From: Hysterangium stoloniferum
Lineage: Eukaryota > Basidiomycota > Agaricomycetes > Hysterangiales > Hysterangiaceae
Assembly: GCA_015178975.1 (NCBI GenBank)
Contig: WHVD01000237.1
Coordinates: forward strand, 1-64,000
Reading direction: 5' to 3'
DNA length: 64,000 bases
Every line of letters starts with the position of its first letter. The first letter of the stretch is position 1. The notes beneath the pieces are model-generated. The model worked only from the letters and a program-made list of their open reading frames with translations. It did not search any database and was not told the origin of the DNA. Made by a program: the position numbers and the translations under genes. This document shows positions 54,346 through 64,000 of this stretch, piece after piece.

Positions 54346-54835
54346 AAACAGAACTGCGATGCCCGTCTATATAGTGTGGTCAACAGCTGCGACTGCTTGT
54401 AGACAGACCTAGTGCTGTGAAATCGGTGGAAGTCCAAATCTTCCTGGAAACTTACGGTCAGCGATGTGTGCGATGAGACGGCGAAAGGTAAGTAGTTACT
54501 GTACAATTGCTTCTTGAATAGCCGCCCTTTGAAGATCTACCACGGATGCCATGTGAGATAACGACAAGTATCAGGGCTGGGTCGCTCTTAGCCTCTAATT
54601 AGCAGCATTCACGGTGCATTATAAGTAGTTGACTGCAGGCGCTCAATGAGAAGCAAGTCTGTCGCTCCAGAAAATAACAACTTACGCAGTGATGAATCAG
54701 AGGGGAAGGTTCATAGGCACTTGATGAGCAGTCCTTACTTGAGCGCCATAAATTACCTTCGTATAAGAAATTACGAGATGACATGGTGCCCTGCCATTTT
54801 CCATCTGGCATCTACTGTCTTCCATATGTTGCAAA

Positions 54836-55290
54836 TCAATGTATTCATACAGGAATCATTAGATACGGTGATGCCACATGTGGACAATTTTGCCGAAGCC
54901 ATACTTTGTACGCCTAGTCATGAACTGAAAGCAATTCGCTATCAGCAGGAACAATTTTGGCGCTCAAGTTTCAATAAACAACATCGTACCTACAATTCCA
55001 ACCCCATATTCCAGCACGTTACCTGTTTAATCGGTGTGATGAGTAATAGGTGTCGCTGTGTCGTGTTGTATTGTCTGGTGCGGTGTCGCAGTCAATGTAT
55101 TCATACAGGAATCATTAGATACGCTGGTGCCACATCTGGACAAGTTTGCCGAAGCCATACTTTGTACGCCTAGTCATGAACTGATGGCAATTCGCTATCA
55201 GAGGGAACAATTTTGGCACTCAAATTTCAATAAACAACATCGTACTTACAATTCCAACCCCGTATTCCAGCATGTCACCTGTGAGCTGAG
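54836..55290 (+). repeat. Tandem 257-bp subrepeat within the R unit
   Basis: CAATGTATTCATACAGGAAT ... TTGTACGCCTAGTCATGAAC ... CATATTCCAGCA occurs at 54836-55025 and again at 55093-55280. The same pair exists at 60386 and 60643 and, inverted, at 17805-18370, while R1 (14980-15260) and R3 (32450-32640) have one. Small open frames (MPHVDKFAEAILCTPSHELM) are kept in several copies, but I see no evidence for a gene. Confidence 0.8.
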
Positions 55291-55761
55291 ATGATTAATA
55301 GGTGTGGCTGTGTCGTGTCGTGGTATCTGGCGCGGTGGAAGCATTGATGTTGGAAAGTCTGCGATACCGCCAGTGCCAACAGCTTCACACGGAATTAATC
55401 ATCAACGGTTATAACGACAGAGCCTGTACTCACGTCTTCGTACCAAAGAGTGCAATCATTATGGTGCGTTCTCGACACGCCAGAGGCTCGACAAGCTCGA
55501 ACCATCACACAGTTCGCCTGTATCTAGGCCGACAGCAGTTGGACAAGGACGATCTCAGACATCGCCTGGTCATCCCCTGCACCCCTCCTTATCGGTCTCC
55601 TACAACAATGATGCTTCTGGATTTGGAAAATGGTTGGATTTGCATGAAACACATTGAGATGTCTCATATACTTCTAAATTCAAATAAAAATCAGCTTCGA
55701 ACCCATTCCCTGGGACTGATCGTCCAAACTGCTCTGGAAACTGCTGTCCCTTGATGGTCCC

Positions 55762-56455
55762 TGACAAAAACCGGTAATGCTCATGCCTAAAATGTGGAAA
55801 CACTACCAGATCGCGTACCGGACTGGACCACCCGCTTACATTAATCCTCTTATCGTACGAGTGCATTTTTCACCCATATGCATATATATGTATGCGAGGC
55901 GGAGTAAAACCTCAGTTGTTTCCCTACAGCCCCACTAGGCAGCGACTGAGGTGAGTTTCTTCTGCATGGACAGTCTTTCGTATATACTAGCAAACTGATG
56001 TAGATTAGTTTGGGCATCCGCTGCCCTTTTCTGTTCTAGGTAAATAAAGTCGTTTCTATTAAAGTAAACTGCAAGCCTGGGGAGCAAGTTGAATGACTCT
56101 CTATGTAGGGCAGAGAATGCGACTTAGATAGAGCGGTGTAGAGATAAACCGATGCTATAACTAGGCTTCCAGTTGAGGTTTCTACTCCTCAACTGGGGCT
56201 AACTATATACTATATTACATGGTTAGTGCATGGGTCTGTGCTCACAAGGAACTCGGAACTCCGTCACTAAACTAATAATACTATCACGGAAGTCCATGAA
56301 CCGGCGATAACCTAAGCAGTCACAATACAAGGTATGAGGTCATACTAATAGATGATACCTCATATTCCAACAGTTTCCCTACAGCCCCACTAGGCAGCGA
56401 CTGAGTTTGGACATCCGCTGCTCTTTTCTGTTCTAGCTCGGTTCAAATTTTGTCA
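55762..56455 (+). repeat. Solo copia-type LTR with an intron-minus internal duplication
   Basis: 694 bp, TGACAAAAACCGG...AATTTTGTCA, flanked by GTCCC (55757-55761) and ATCCC (56456-56460), one base apart; the empty site in R unit 3 has GTCCC once. A leader segment ending GGCAGCGACTGAG (55950) is followed by a 58-bp GTGAGT...ATTAG block (55951-56008) and by 31 nt to TCTGTTCTAG (56039). A second copy at 56373-56436 joins the same two segments without the block. The copies are 333 bp apart and the space starts GTAAAT. Confidence 0.8.
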
Positions 56456-56819
56456 ATCCCTAGTGGCGCTGACACTAAATATATTAGCCGACTGCAAGGA
56501 ATGTATAGCGCCACGCCGCCGGTGCGTATTGAGTAATCCTTAGAGGTGGCTCGAACCAAGTTACGCAGAGTCACACAAAAATATTATAGTTTATGCTTAT
56601 AGCGGAGTCTGGCCAGGGATTTGATGGAAAACATAACACCTAAGGACGACTGAATATATTGTGGCAATACCTATTCTGTCAATTGATCCGTCTGCCGAGC
56701 CAATCCTGCGTCACATCTTTCAGGACCCCTTCATTCCTTGTCTCATTTTCATTTTTCGGGTCAAAGGAGTGGACTGATGATATAATGATCGCCTTTCGTT
56801 GCGCTTGAGGCGTGGTCCT

Positions 56820-57020
56820 TTATATGGATGGTACGCCTGGGATGGGAGTTGTACTCGTAGGAAAGACGTCGCCAAGGGAAATGGAGTTGTCGGGATGTGG
56901 GTGTACTCCATTCAAATTCAGCATGGCTCTGAATTGTTCTGCACTCAGGGTGGCCAGTCTATAGAGCTGGTCTTTGACTTCGGACGTTGATCTCATATTC
57001 ATATGTAATCCAATTTCCAT
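56820..57020 (-). pseudogene. Gene X exon, fourth copy (no LTR inserted)
   Basis: Minus-strand frame MEIGLHMNMRSTSEVKDQLY ... GDVFPTSTTPIPGVPSI, then stop. This is the only copy not cut by Copia-2 or rearranged, so it shows the exon's own end. The family is not recognised and no catalytic motif is visible. Confidence 0.4.
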
Positions 57021-58387
57021 AAATAATGACTTATATTGAGCGAATACTTGGAATCGCCGGGTCCTCAGATATCTGCCGACGACTCAATCGTGGTCTGTTT
57101 GTGATATTAGATATTAGAAATACGTTAAAGGAGGAGGGGGAGGAGAGGATACCTGTTAGCAAGAACGGTGGTGGAGAAGAACCTGAAGCGGAAAGGTGGG
57201 ATCTAAGTTTTTCGGGGATTTATACATTTGAGAACTGCCGTCCGGTGGGAATTTTTTTTTGTGAATGGGAACAGCACCTTACACACTCACTTTCAATGCT
57301 AGCGACTAGTAATAAGTATTTTTGAAACTATAATAAATTGGTACAATTCGAACTACTATAACGAATTTTATACAATAGTGTCACTTTGGTTTCTGCCAAG
57401 CCAAGCCGGAAGTAGCCAGAGCAGGAGCCAAACTTATTTATAACGGCTTCATTCGGGTTCTGCTTCGACCCATTAGCCGATTCATTATATTGTCTGTAGC
57501 CGACTTCGATAAAAATAGGATAGGTGCTTGGAAACAGAATGACTCGATTGTGTTTGAGAATGATGCAATTCCGCAAAATCTATCCGGATTGAATACCCTT
57601 CTCAACGTATTAGCATATAAGTGTATTTTATTAGTTAAACGGGTCTCCCAGCGTTGTTTAACATTAAATGTCTTTTAAACTCTGCTATCCTATTTACGTT
57701 GACTATCCAGTGCTGCTGGCTAAGTACCCAAATTGCCTCGGCCGACTGCATTTTTTATTAAAAATAGCATCGGTTGACTTATTGTAAATTCACAATCTAC
57801 AAGGGTTTAATGGACTTGTAATAGAAGTACTTGTGTGCGTGAATCAATGTGTCAGTCAGTGACTCATCTTTTGACATATATCTTTGGTAATAGTTTTGTG
57901 TACACGGATTAAATCATCCATTAGCCTCAAACCTGGGCATGGTCCACGAAGGCAAAGGTGAATCACCCCTAGGAGAACGCTGTTTCATCATCAATTCCAA
58001 CGTTTTTTATGCCTCTTCTCACTTTATGATAGTGACACGGGTGAGATGAAATGCACAGGCTGGAATTCCATGCCGGAATGGAAGAGCAAGAATACTCTAC
58101 CAACTTATGGATTGATGTCAATCATTGCCCAGTCGATTCGACAAGCTCAAATCACCACACAGTTCACCTGTATCTAGGACAGCAGTTGGACATAGACGGT
58201 CTCGGTGATTTCCTTGGGTGATTTGCTGTGAAATGGGGGTCAGATTGATACATCTTACACCTTTCTGAGAGTCTGGAAAATAAATAAATAGAATAATTAC
58301 TGGACATAATGAACTGTGCCCAATCATTTTATTTTACTTCTTCAAGTGCCACTGCATGGTCACTCATAATACTTGGTAGAAATGGCA

Positions 58388-59887
58388 TCACCGTGCACCA
58401 TGGCCTTCAACTCTCTCACCACCATAGGCTTCCTCACACCCCTCTGCGGAATGAACGGGGAGTTCCCCTTCGTGAGTTGCACTCGGAATAAAATCTCCTG
58501 TATAATTTGGATCTCCGACGTCCTCGATCAAAGAATTTCCAATACTGCGTACCGCCGCTCGGAAGGTAGTGACCACGAAACTGTTCGTCGGATTGATCGC
58601 GCGACACGATGAGTTGAATTCTCGCACATCGAGAAAGAAGCGGCAAACGAGGAGGACGGATATGCTGCAGTTACCATTAAGAATTTAGAGAACATAAATG
58701 CGATAAATACTTGCCAACGTTCCATGTTTGTACGATGCCTGAAAATGGGGTCTATTGTAGGTGTGAGATGAGTACGTGACATTAAATTCATAGAGGAGAA
58801 AAGAGATTCACTGAGACAAACTTGGCAGAAATGTTGTAGTATCAGTGAAAGAGGGGGAAAGGACTGGTAATCCCAAACCTTATTCATGATTATGTTCTGT
58901 AAATTCCATATAAAAATTACGCTAAAAAATCAAAATTATCATTTCATGAACTGAACTCAGGTTACATTAGTACTGACACAAATCGGAGAACACCTGCAAT
59001 TAATATGAACAGGGTTGTAAGGAACGTGTAGGCTCAAACGCTGAGGTAATTACCTTGCTGTACAATTAGATAGGTTATAGATCTTTTCCGCAATTCTTTA
59101 ATACCTCTTTGTAGCCTAATTGTGCCGATAGTGTAGAATAAGGTGATGAATAATATGAGCCCATCAAATGTAATTGTCAAAGCGCCTTCTGCTGAGTCTA
59201 TGACGATCATATCAACTGGAGCTCTCCAGGCATATGCAATGGACTTTTGTACTCCTGTTTAATGCTGTTAATTAGTCACATTGTTCCAGTGGAGTGAAAC
59301 GCACAGTTTTATATTGGGCGGCGAATTACAATTATCATGGACTGCGATAAACTATCACGCTCATGAGTGTACCGATCCACTAGACGGTGCTAATGCGTAA
59401 ACACACCACACGGCAGCAAAATCCGGCGAGATATATTAACGATATCGGTGTTAAAAGGTATTTCTGATCTCTGCTTATAGCGTAAACCCTTGCCAGTAAT
59501 ATCCCTGACATACATCCTTGGTTGAGTTATTTGGGCAAGTATATGCTAAATAGATTGATCACCATGTGCACCAAGTGCTGCTACAACGACCACGGCATTT
59601 GCAGTTCGTAACATAGCATTACATTCCCTATGGCCAACCGGTGAACAACTATTGTGAGGTCCAGAAAGTACCACGCACTATCAACTGCTATCAGGCGCGG
59701 GAGCATTTTCGGGCCCGCCTCACCACGCACCTCTAACGGTCCATCCGCCCAATCGAAGACCACATAACATATACACTCGATTAGGACGAAATATCGGGCA
59801 ATGATATACAGCACAGATGGTAGTCTGATCCTACTCTTCCATACGAACTGGATTTCCGCCGGAAGAGTCAAAATGGTGTCATAACTA
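58388..59887 (-). pseudogene. DUF6533-like membrane protein gene, copy D6
   Basis: N-terminal exon about 59780-59887: TLPAEIQFVWKSRIRLPSVL, YIIARYFVLIECICYVVFDW. SAWYFLDLTIVVHRLAIGNV follows. C-terminal exon 58388-58627: REFNSSCRAINPTNSFVV to EGHGAR. TAA stands in the penultimate exon (CTC TAA ATT). An overlapping frame (MERWQVFIAFMFSKFLMV) is open here and in D2, so an altered frame in use cannot be ruled out. Confidence 0.6.
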
Positions 59888-61240
59888 AACAGAACTGCGA
59901 TGCCCGTCTATATAGTGTGGTAAACAACTGCGACTGCTTGTAGACAGACCTAGTGCTGTGAAATCGGTGGAAGTCTCAACCTTCCTAAAAACTTACGGTC
60001 AGCGATGTGTGCGATGAGACGGCCAAAGGTAAGTAGTTACTGTCCAATTGCTTCTTGAATAGCCGCCCTTTGAAGATCTACCACAGATGCCATGTGAGAT
60101 AATGACAAGTATCAGCGCTGGGTCGCTCTTAGCCACTAATTAGCAGCATTCACGGTGCATTATAAGTAGTTGACTGCAGGCCCTCAATGAGAAGCAAGTC
60201 TGTCGCTCCAGAAAATAACAACTTACGCAGTTATGAATCAGAGGGGAAGGCTCATAGCCATTTGATGAGCAGTCCTTACTTGACCGCCAGAAATTACCTT
60301 CGTATAACCGTATAACAAATTGCGAGATGACATGGTGCCCTGCCATCTTCCATCTTCCATCTACTGTCTTCCATCTGTCGCAAATCAATGTATTCATAGA
60401 GGAATCATTAGATACGCTGATGCCACATGTGGACAAGTTTGCCGAAGCCATACGATGTACGCCTAGTCATGAACTGATGGCAAAATTGCTATCAGACGGA
60501 ACAATTATGGCACTCAAGTTTCAATCAACAACATCGTACCTACAATTCCAACCCCATATTCCAGCATGTTACCTATTTAATAGGTGTGATGATTGATAGG
60601 TGTCGCTGTGTCGTGTTCTGGTGTCTGGTGCGGTGTCGCAGTCAATGTATTCATACAGGAATGATTAGATACGCTGATGCCACATCTGGACAAGTTTGCC
60701 GAAGCCATACTTTGTACGCCTAGTCATGAACTGATGGCAATTCGCTATCAGAGTGAACAATTTTGGCACTCAAATTTCAATAAACAACATCGTACTCACA
60801 ATTCCAACCCCATATTCCAGCATGTCACCTGTTAGCTGAGATGATTAATAGGTGTGGCTCTGTCGTGTGGTGGTATCTGGCGCGGTGGAAGCATTGATAT
60901 TGGAAAGTCTGCGATACCGCCAGGTGCCAACAGCTTCACACGGAATTAATCATCAACGGTTATAACGACAGAGCCCGTACTCACGTCTTCGTAACAAAGA
61001 GTGCAATCATCACGGTGCGTTCTCGACACGCCAGAGGCTCGACAAGCTGGAACCATCACACAGTTCGCCTGTATCTAGGCCCGACAGCAGTTAGGCAAGG
61101 ACGATCTCAGACATCGCCTGATCATCCCCTGCACCCCTCTTTATCGGTCTCCTACAACAATGACGTTTATGGATTTGGAAAATGGTTGGATTTGTATGAA
61201 ACACGTTGACATGTCTCATATACTTCTAAACGTTAACTTT

Positions 61241-61499
61241 TGGGAATTCGGTAAACGAGCGGCAAGGACTCGACCTGAGCAGCCGGCATCAGGTAAGTCG
61301 GCATCTAGCCCGGCCGACAGGCCTGATCAGGATTTTCGGATTTTTCCGACGCACTTTCCTGATGTATTGGGTGCATTATTTAACCTCTCAAGCCGGTACA
61401 CCACGAGATCCCCACCCCCAGTCATCTCGCTGTTGCTACTCACCGTTGTCCACCAGACAGATTCAGTAAAGTATATATTAATCTGAATTTTTTTTTACA
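61241..61499 (+). promoter_or_regulatory. Upstream region of the EF-hand gene
   Basis: Unique sequence between the end of R unit 6 and the ATG. It has pyrimidine stretches (CACCCCCAGTCATCTC, 61415-61430), a TATA-like GTATATATTAAT at 61471-61482 only 18-29 bases before the ATG, and a run of about ten T directly upstream of the ATG. No experimentally defined element is recognised. Confidence 0.3.
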
Positions 61500-64000
61500 A
61501 TGGCGAAACAACCTGATTTCGATACCGAGTTGGAAGAGGCTCGTACGATGAACGAGAGTCAATTAGCTTTACTCAACAAGGCGAACGCGAAAAAAGGCCA
61601 CTTTAATCAGATAAGTAAGGTTTCTAGAGACAAATCCTGTGGTCTATTCTAACGTTCGATCCAGTAAATACCTCCGTCGAGGCAGGCAAGGCTTTGAACG
61701 ACAACGACGCCTTCCAAATAGCCAAGTCCACCGTTTGGCCTTGGATCACAGATCAGGTCAGGGACTTCTCCGCCTACAGCGACCATCTATTATTGGCCCT
61801 GGATGAGCTCAGTAGAATTCATCCATTTATTAACGGTATCTGAATTCTGCCCATCTTCATGCTTTCAGCGAAGACACTGACTTACCATAAGCTGGTGTAA
61901 TACCCTTTAAGATTGCCATAAAACTCTTGATCGCACGCCAAGATAACGACCAAAAGCTTTTCGCTCTCCATTACACCATGAGCGATATGATGTCCACGCT
62001 GCAGTTGTGGGTCTCCTCGTCTGGTTGATCAATAAGAAACTGAGTCCATTTCCAGGCTCAAAGGGGTCTCAAGTCCAACGGAGGTTGCTCGCGATGGGAT
62101 GACGATTGAAAATCGCATCAGCGAAAGAATGCGCAGAATTAAGGAGTTTATTCATTATGCTATGCAGCTTTCTCATAGTTATACAAATCTTCACACCGCA
62201 GGTGAGTTACGCTGTTAACGAGTTAACTCATGCATGCTCTCAACCGCAATTTTAGCGAAGGTTCTCACAAGCTTTAAGTGGCAAAGCGAATTTACAAAAG
62301 TTACCGAGGAATTTGCCTCACACAGGAAAGGACTGCGGGATGAGATCCAGTTACACGCAAGCATCAGCATCGTGTCCGTACGGAGCACTTTAGCCGCTAT
62401 GGAGGGAAACATCTCTTTACTAACGAGAATGATATTCGAGCTCTTACGTTCCCAAGAGGAGCGTGACATGGATGAGTTCATCAAGAAAAATGGTGGTGTT
62501 GAGGTTGTATCTCAAAATCCCAATCTCCTCGACACACTTCTTCGCCGTCTTCAAAGGCAGGCCGCCGATATGCCTGAAAAACTCCAGAAAGACGATTTAG
62601 GCATCGACATGCCTGGAAAACGCCGGCGAGACGATCCAGGCATGACCGTTACAAAATTGCAGGAGCAACTCAGGGCGGAAGTTGAAGTCATTATAAAAGA
62701 GAACTCCAAGGCGTTTGAACAGTAATGCGAGGTGCTAAGAATTCAGATTGATGAGGTCAAAGGGATTGTGAAGAGGGAGTCTAAGTGGACCATTGACGCT
62801 ATCCATGAGGGGGAACACGACAGAATCCGAGACGCAGTATGTGTCGACGTTGTTGCAGTGTGCACACAATCAATCAATAATATTATCATTTTTTTAGGAC
62901 ATCTGTGTAGTCTGGAAAGACATGGTCAGAGAGTCTTTCATGTCTTGAAAACAAAACTAATTCATGTATGGTCAGGGATTTAAAGGGAGTGTAAAAGTTC
63001 GCCACTTGGTCATGGCTTTACGTGACCACTTCTCAGAATGCCAGTCTTCGGTCAACGGGAAGAAAGAGATAAACACTATTACCCAAATCCGCGATATAGT
63101 TGATCCTTCAAATGTCAAACCAGCAGAAGGAAAGCAAGAGGAAATTGCGAGCGTGACTAACAGAGTGGAAACGATAAGAACCGAAGATGAGTGGGCATTG
63201 GGATACATCAACGTTTTTAGAGTACAACCATTAACGGAGGCACCTGATCGTGATGCATCGAGCTTCGTTACTGTAGTGGAGGCTAATGCATTCGCAGCCG
63301 ATCGACCTCTGCAATGGACGTACGTAGAGTACTATTTCAAATTATTCCCTTCTTCTTACCAGTTCATCCTAGCCTTCCCCATTGGCTTGCATATTGGACA
63401 TACGGTGCGTGTGTAATTCTATAACTGCGTGCTGATCAGCTCACAGATGTGGTAAGGCTTTGAGCTATCAGTCAATTGGTATCGAGCACATATAATTAAG
63501 CTTCTGGCCCACATCTCGTCTGCTGTAAACAAGACGCTGCCAGCCAATAGGGTTACAGTTGAACGCTTCTGGCAATCCAGTTCGTTCTACTTTATCGATA
63601 GCCTGCTTGCTAGATTTTATGATGGCGACATCCAAGACGACATTGACATAGAAAACGACGCACAATTTCTCAGATTCAAGGACTATATCCTCAAACAGGA
63701 AGCATCCCTGCGTAATATGCTTTCTAAAACCACATATAATCTTAGTGATTATGACACATTTTCCATTGTTTTGGGACAAAGTCGTCTAGAAACGGTAAGT
63801 TCTCGTGAGTGTTCAGGGTGCCTATTTTTGAGCTGCCACAATGCATCCTTCCTCTGCTTCACCTGCTGCTACAACGCGCCCTTGATATTCTTCGCATAAG
63901 CGAAACGGTTGTTCTTGATGATGCAGAATTATCGATTATCGATAAATCCATTTACAATGTAAACCGTGCAACGTATAAACGTGTCAACACATTGAAAGGT
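61500..64000 (+). pseudogene. EF-hand domain protein gene, 5' part, one in-frame stop
   Basis: ATG 61500. Introns at 61615-61664, 61836-61891, 62007-62055, 62202-62255, 62837-62897 and 62925-62975 (49-61 bp, GT-AG) join exons in consistent phase: MAKQPDFDTELEEARTMNES, ALNDNDAFQIAKSTVWPWIT, DNDQKLFALHYTMSDMMSTL, VARDGMTIENRISERMRRIK, ICVVWKDM-GFKGSVKVRHLVMALRDH. An EF-hand loop DRDASSFVTVVE (63246-63281) has D1, D3, S5, T9 and E12 for calcium. WYRAHIIKLLAHISS and ALDILRISETVV continue to the window edge; introns after 63290 are uncertain. I know this large architecture from mushroom genomes; its function is not established. A TAA (62723-62725) breaks FEQ-CEVLRIQIDEV; CAA to TAA would explain it. 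Otherwise the gene looks sound. Confidence 0.78.

Larger units (their letters stand above)
51104..56820 (+). repeat. R unit copy 5 with two solo LTR insertions
   Basis: Begins near GGGGAAGTGGGAGCAGCACC and follows the unit order through the DUF6533-like gene (52849-54345), the subrepeats (54836-55290), CGATCTCAGACATCGCCTGG (55550) and the end part up to gene X at 56820. LTRs at 51805-52394 and 55762-56455 are later insertions. Confidence 0.85.
56820..61240 (+). repeat. R unit copy 6
   Basis: Directly follows unit 5 head to tail. Order: gene X, AT-rich part, DUF6533-like gene (58388-59887), subrepeat pair (60386-60800), CGATCTCAGACATCGCCTG (61102), then homology ends in the phrase CTTCTAAA at about 61230, shortly before the EF-hand gene. 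Its end part (33100-33465 equivalent) is missing. Confidence 0.85.

Noticed and set aside
54646..55294. Frames with MPHVDKFAEAILCTPSHELM repeated in R units
   Set aside because: They follow the 257-bp subrepeat, change frame between copies and contain no known domain. Kept as repeat, not as gene.
55762..56455. Solo LTR 55762-56455 as a MITE
   Set aside because: Inverted ends are short, it begins TG and ends CA with a 5-bp near-perfect duplication, and its inner architecture matches the Copia-1 LTR.
1..64000. CRISPR arrays, bacterial operons, riboswitches, rRNA
   Set aside because: None seen. Regularly spaced identical repeats with unique spacers are absent and the gene structure is eukaryotic.

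Overview
The window looks like a transposon-dense, heavily rearranged piece of a basidiomycete genome, probably Agaricomycetes. This rests on short (49-61 bp) GT-AG introns, several families of Ty3/gypsy and Ty1/copia LTR elements, a Tc1/mariner element, a LINE tail, and three host families that I recognise as typical of mushroom-forming fungi: DUF6533-like membrane proteins, CBM19-like secreted proteins and a large EF-hand protein. There are no bacterial-type operons, CRISPR arrays or rRNA genes.

Layout. (1) 1-5983: 5' part of a Ty3/gypsy element on the minus strand (called Gypsy-1 here), Gag-PR-Pol in one frame broken by two in-frame UGA codons, with its 5' LTR at 5344-5983. (2) 5984-6660: spacer with a 99-bp direct repeat. 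(3) 6675-15390: a copy of a long host-type repeat unit (the R unit, about 4.8 kb, carrying a DUF6533-like gene), split by an intact, very young copia element (Copia-1, 9078-14455, identical LTRs, one 1504-residue ORF, target duplication ATTTC). (4) 15390-17494: mostly unexplained sequence with two near-identical intron-like repeats and a 5'-truncated LINE tail. (5) 17494-32945: a large inverted duplication, arms of about 6 kb, of R unit plus a dead copia element (Copia-2). The arms face each other around a 3.3-kb spacer that holds the rest of Copia-2 and a solo LTR. (6) 28711-37035: R units in tandem, with a CBM19-like gene (33922-34897) and a second broken CBM19 copy (37042-37902). (7) 37905-51103: a decayed copia element (Copia-3) opened by nested insertions: a solo LTR inside a solo LTR, and an 8-kb non-autonomous gypsy element (Gypsy-2) whose own 5' LTR holds a Tc1/mariner element carrying a tRNA-like sequence. 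(8) 51104-61240: two more R units with two solo LTRs. (9) 61500-64000: the 5' part of a multi-exon EF-hand gene, interrupted by one in-frame stop.

The order of events can be read from target-site duplications: ATTTC for Copia-1, ATAGG, CAGAC, GACAT, GGCGA, AGCCT and ATGGT for LTR insertions, TA for Tc1. Most inactivating mutations can be read as C-to-T or G-to-A changes (CGA to TGA, CAG to TAG, TGG to TAG), which fits cytosine-methylation or RIP-like decay.

The most novel observations are these. Two LTR families each contain a tandem copy of a leader segment in which the second copy lacks exactly one intron-sized GT-AG block. The N-terminal half of gypsy Gag is a conserved domain that I do not recognise. 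Each 212-bp terminal repeat of the Tc1 element itself ends in inverted 19-mers. The large inverted duplication copied Copia-2 after it was already dead. All names Copia-1/2/3, Gypsy-1/2 and R unit are local labels. Family calls were made by eye, without database searches.
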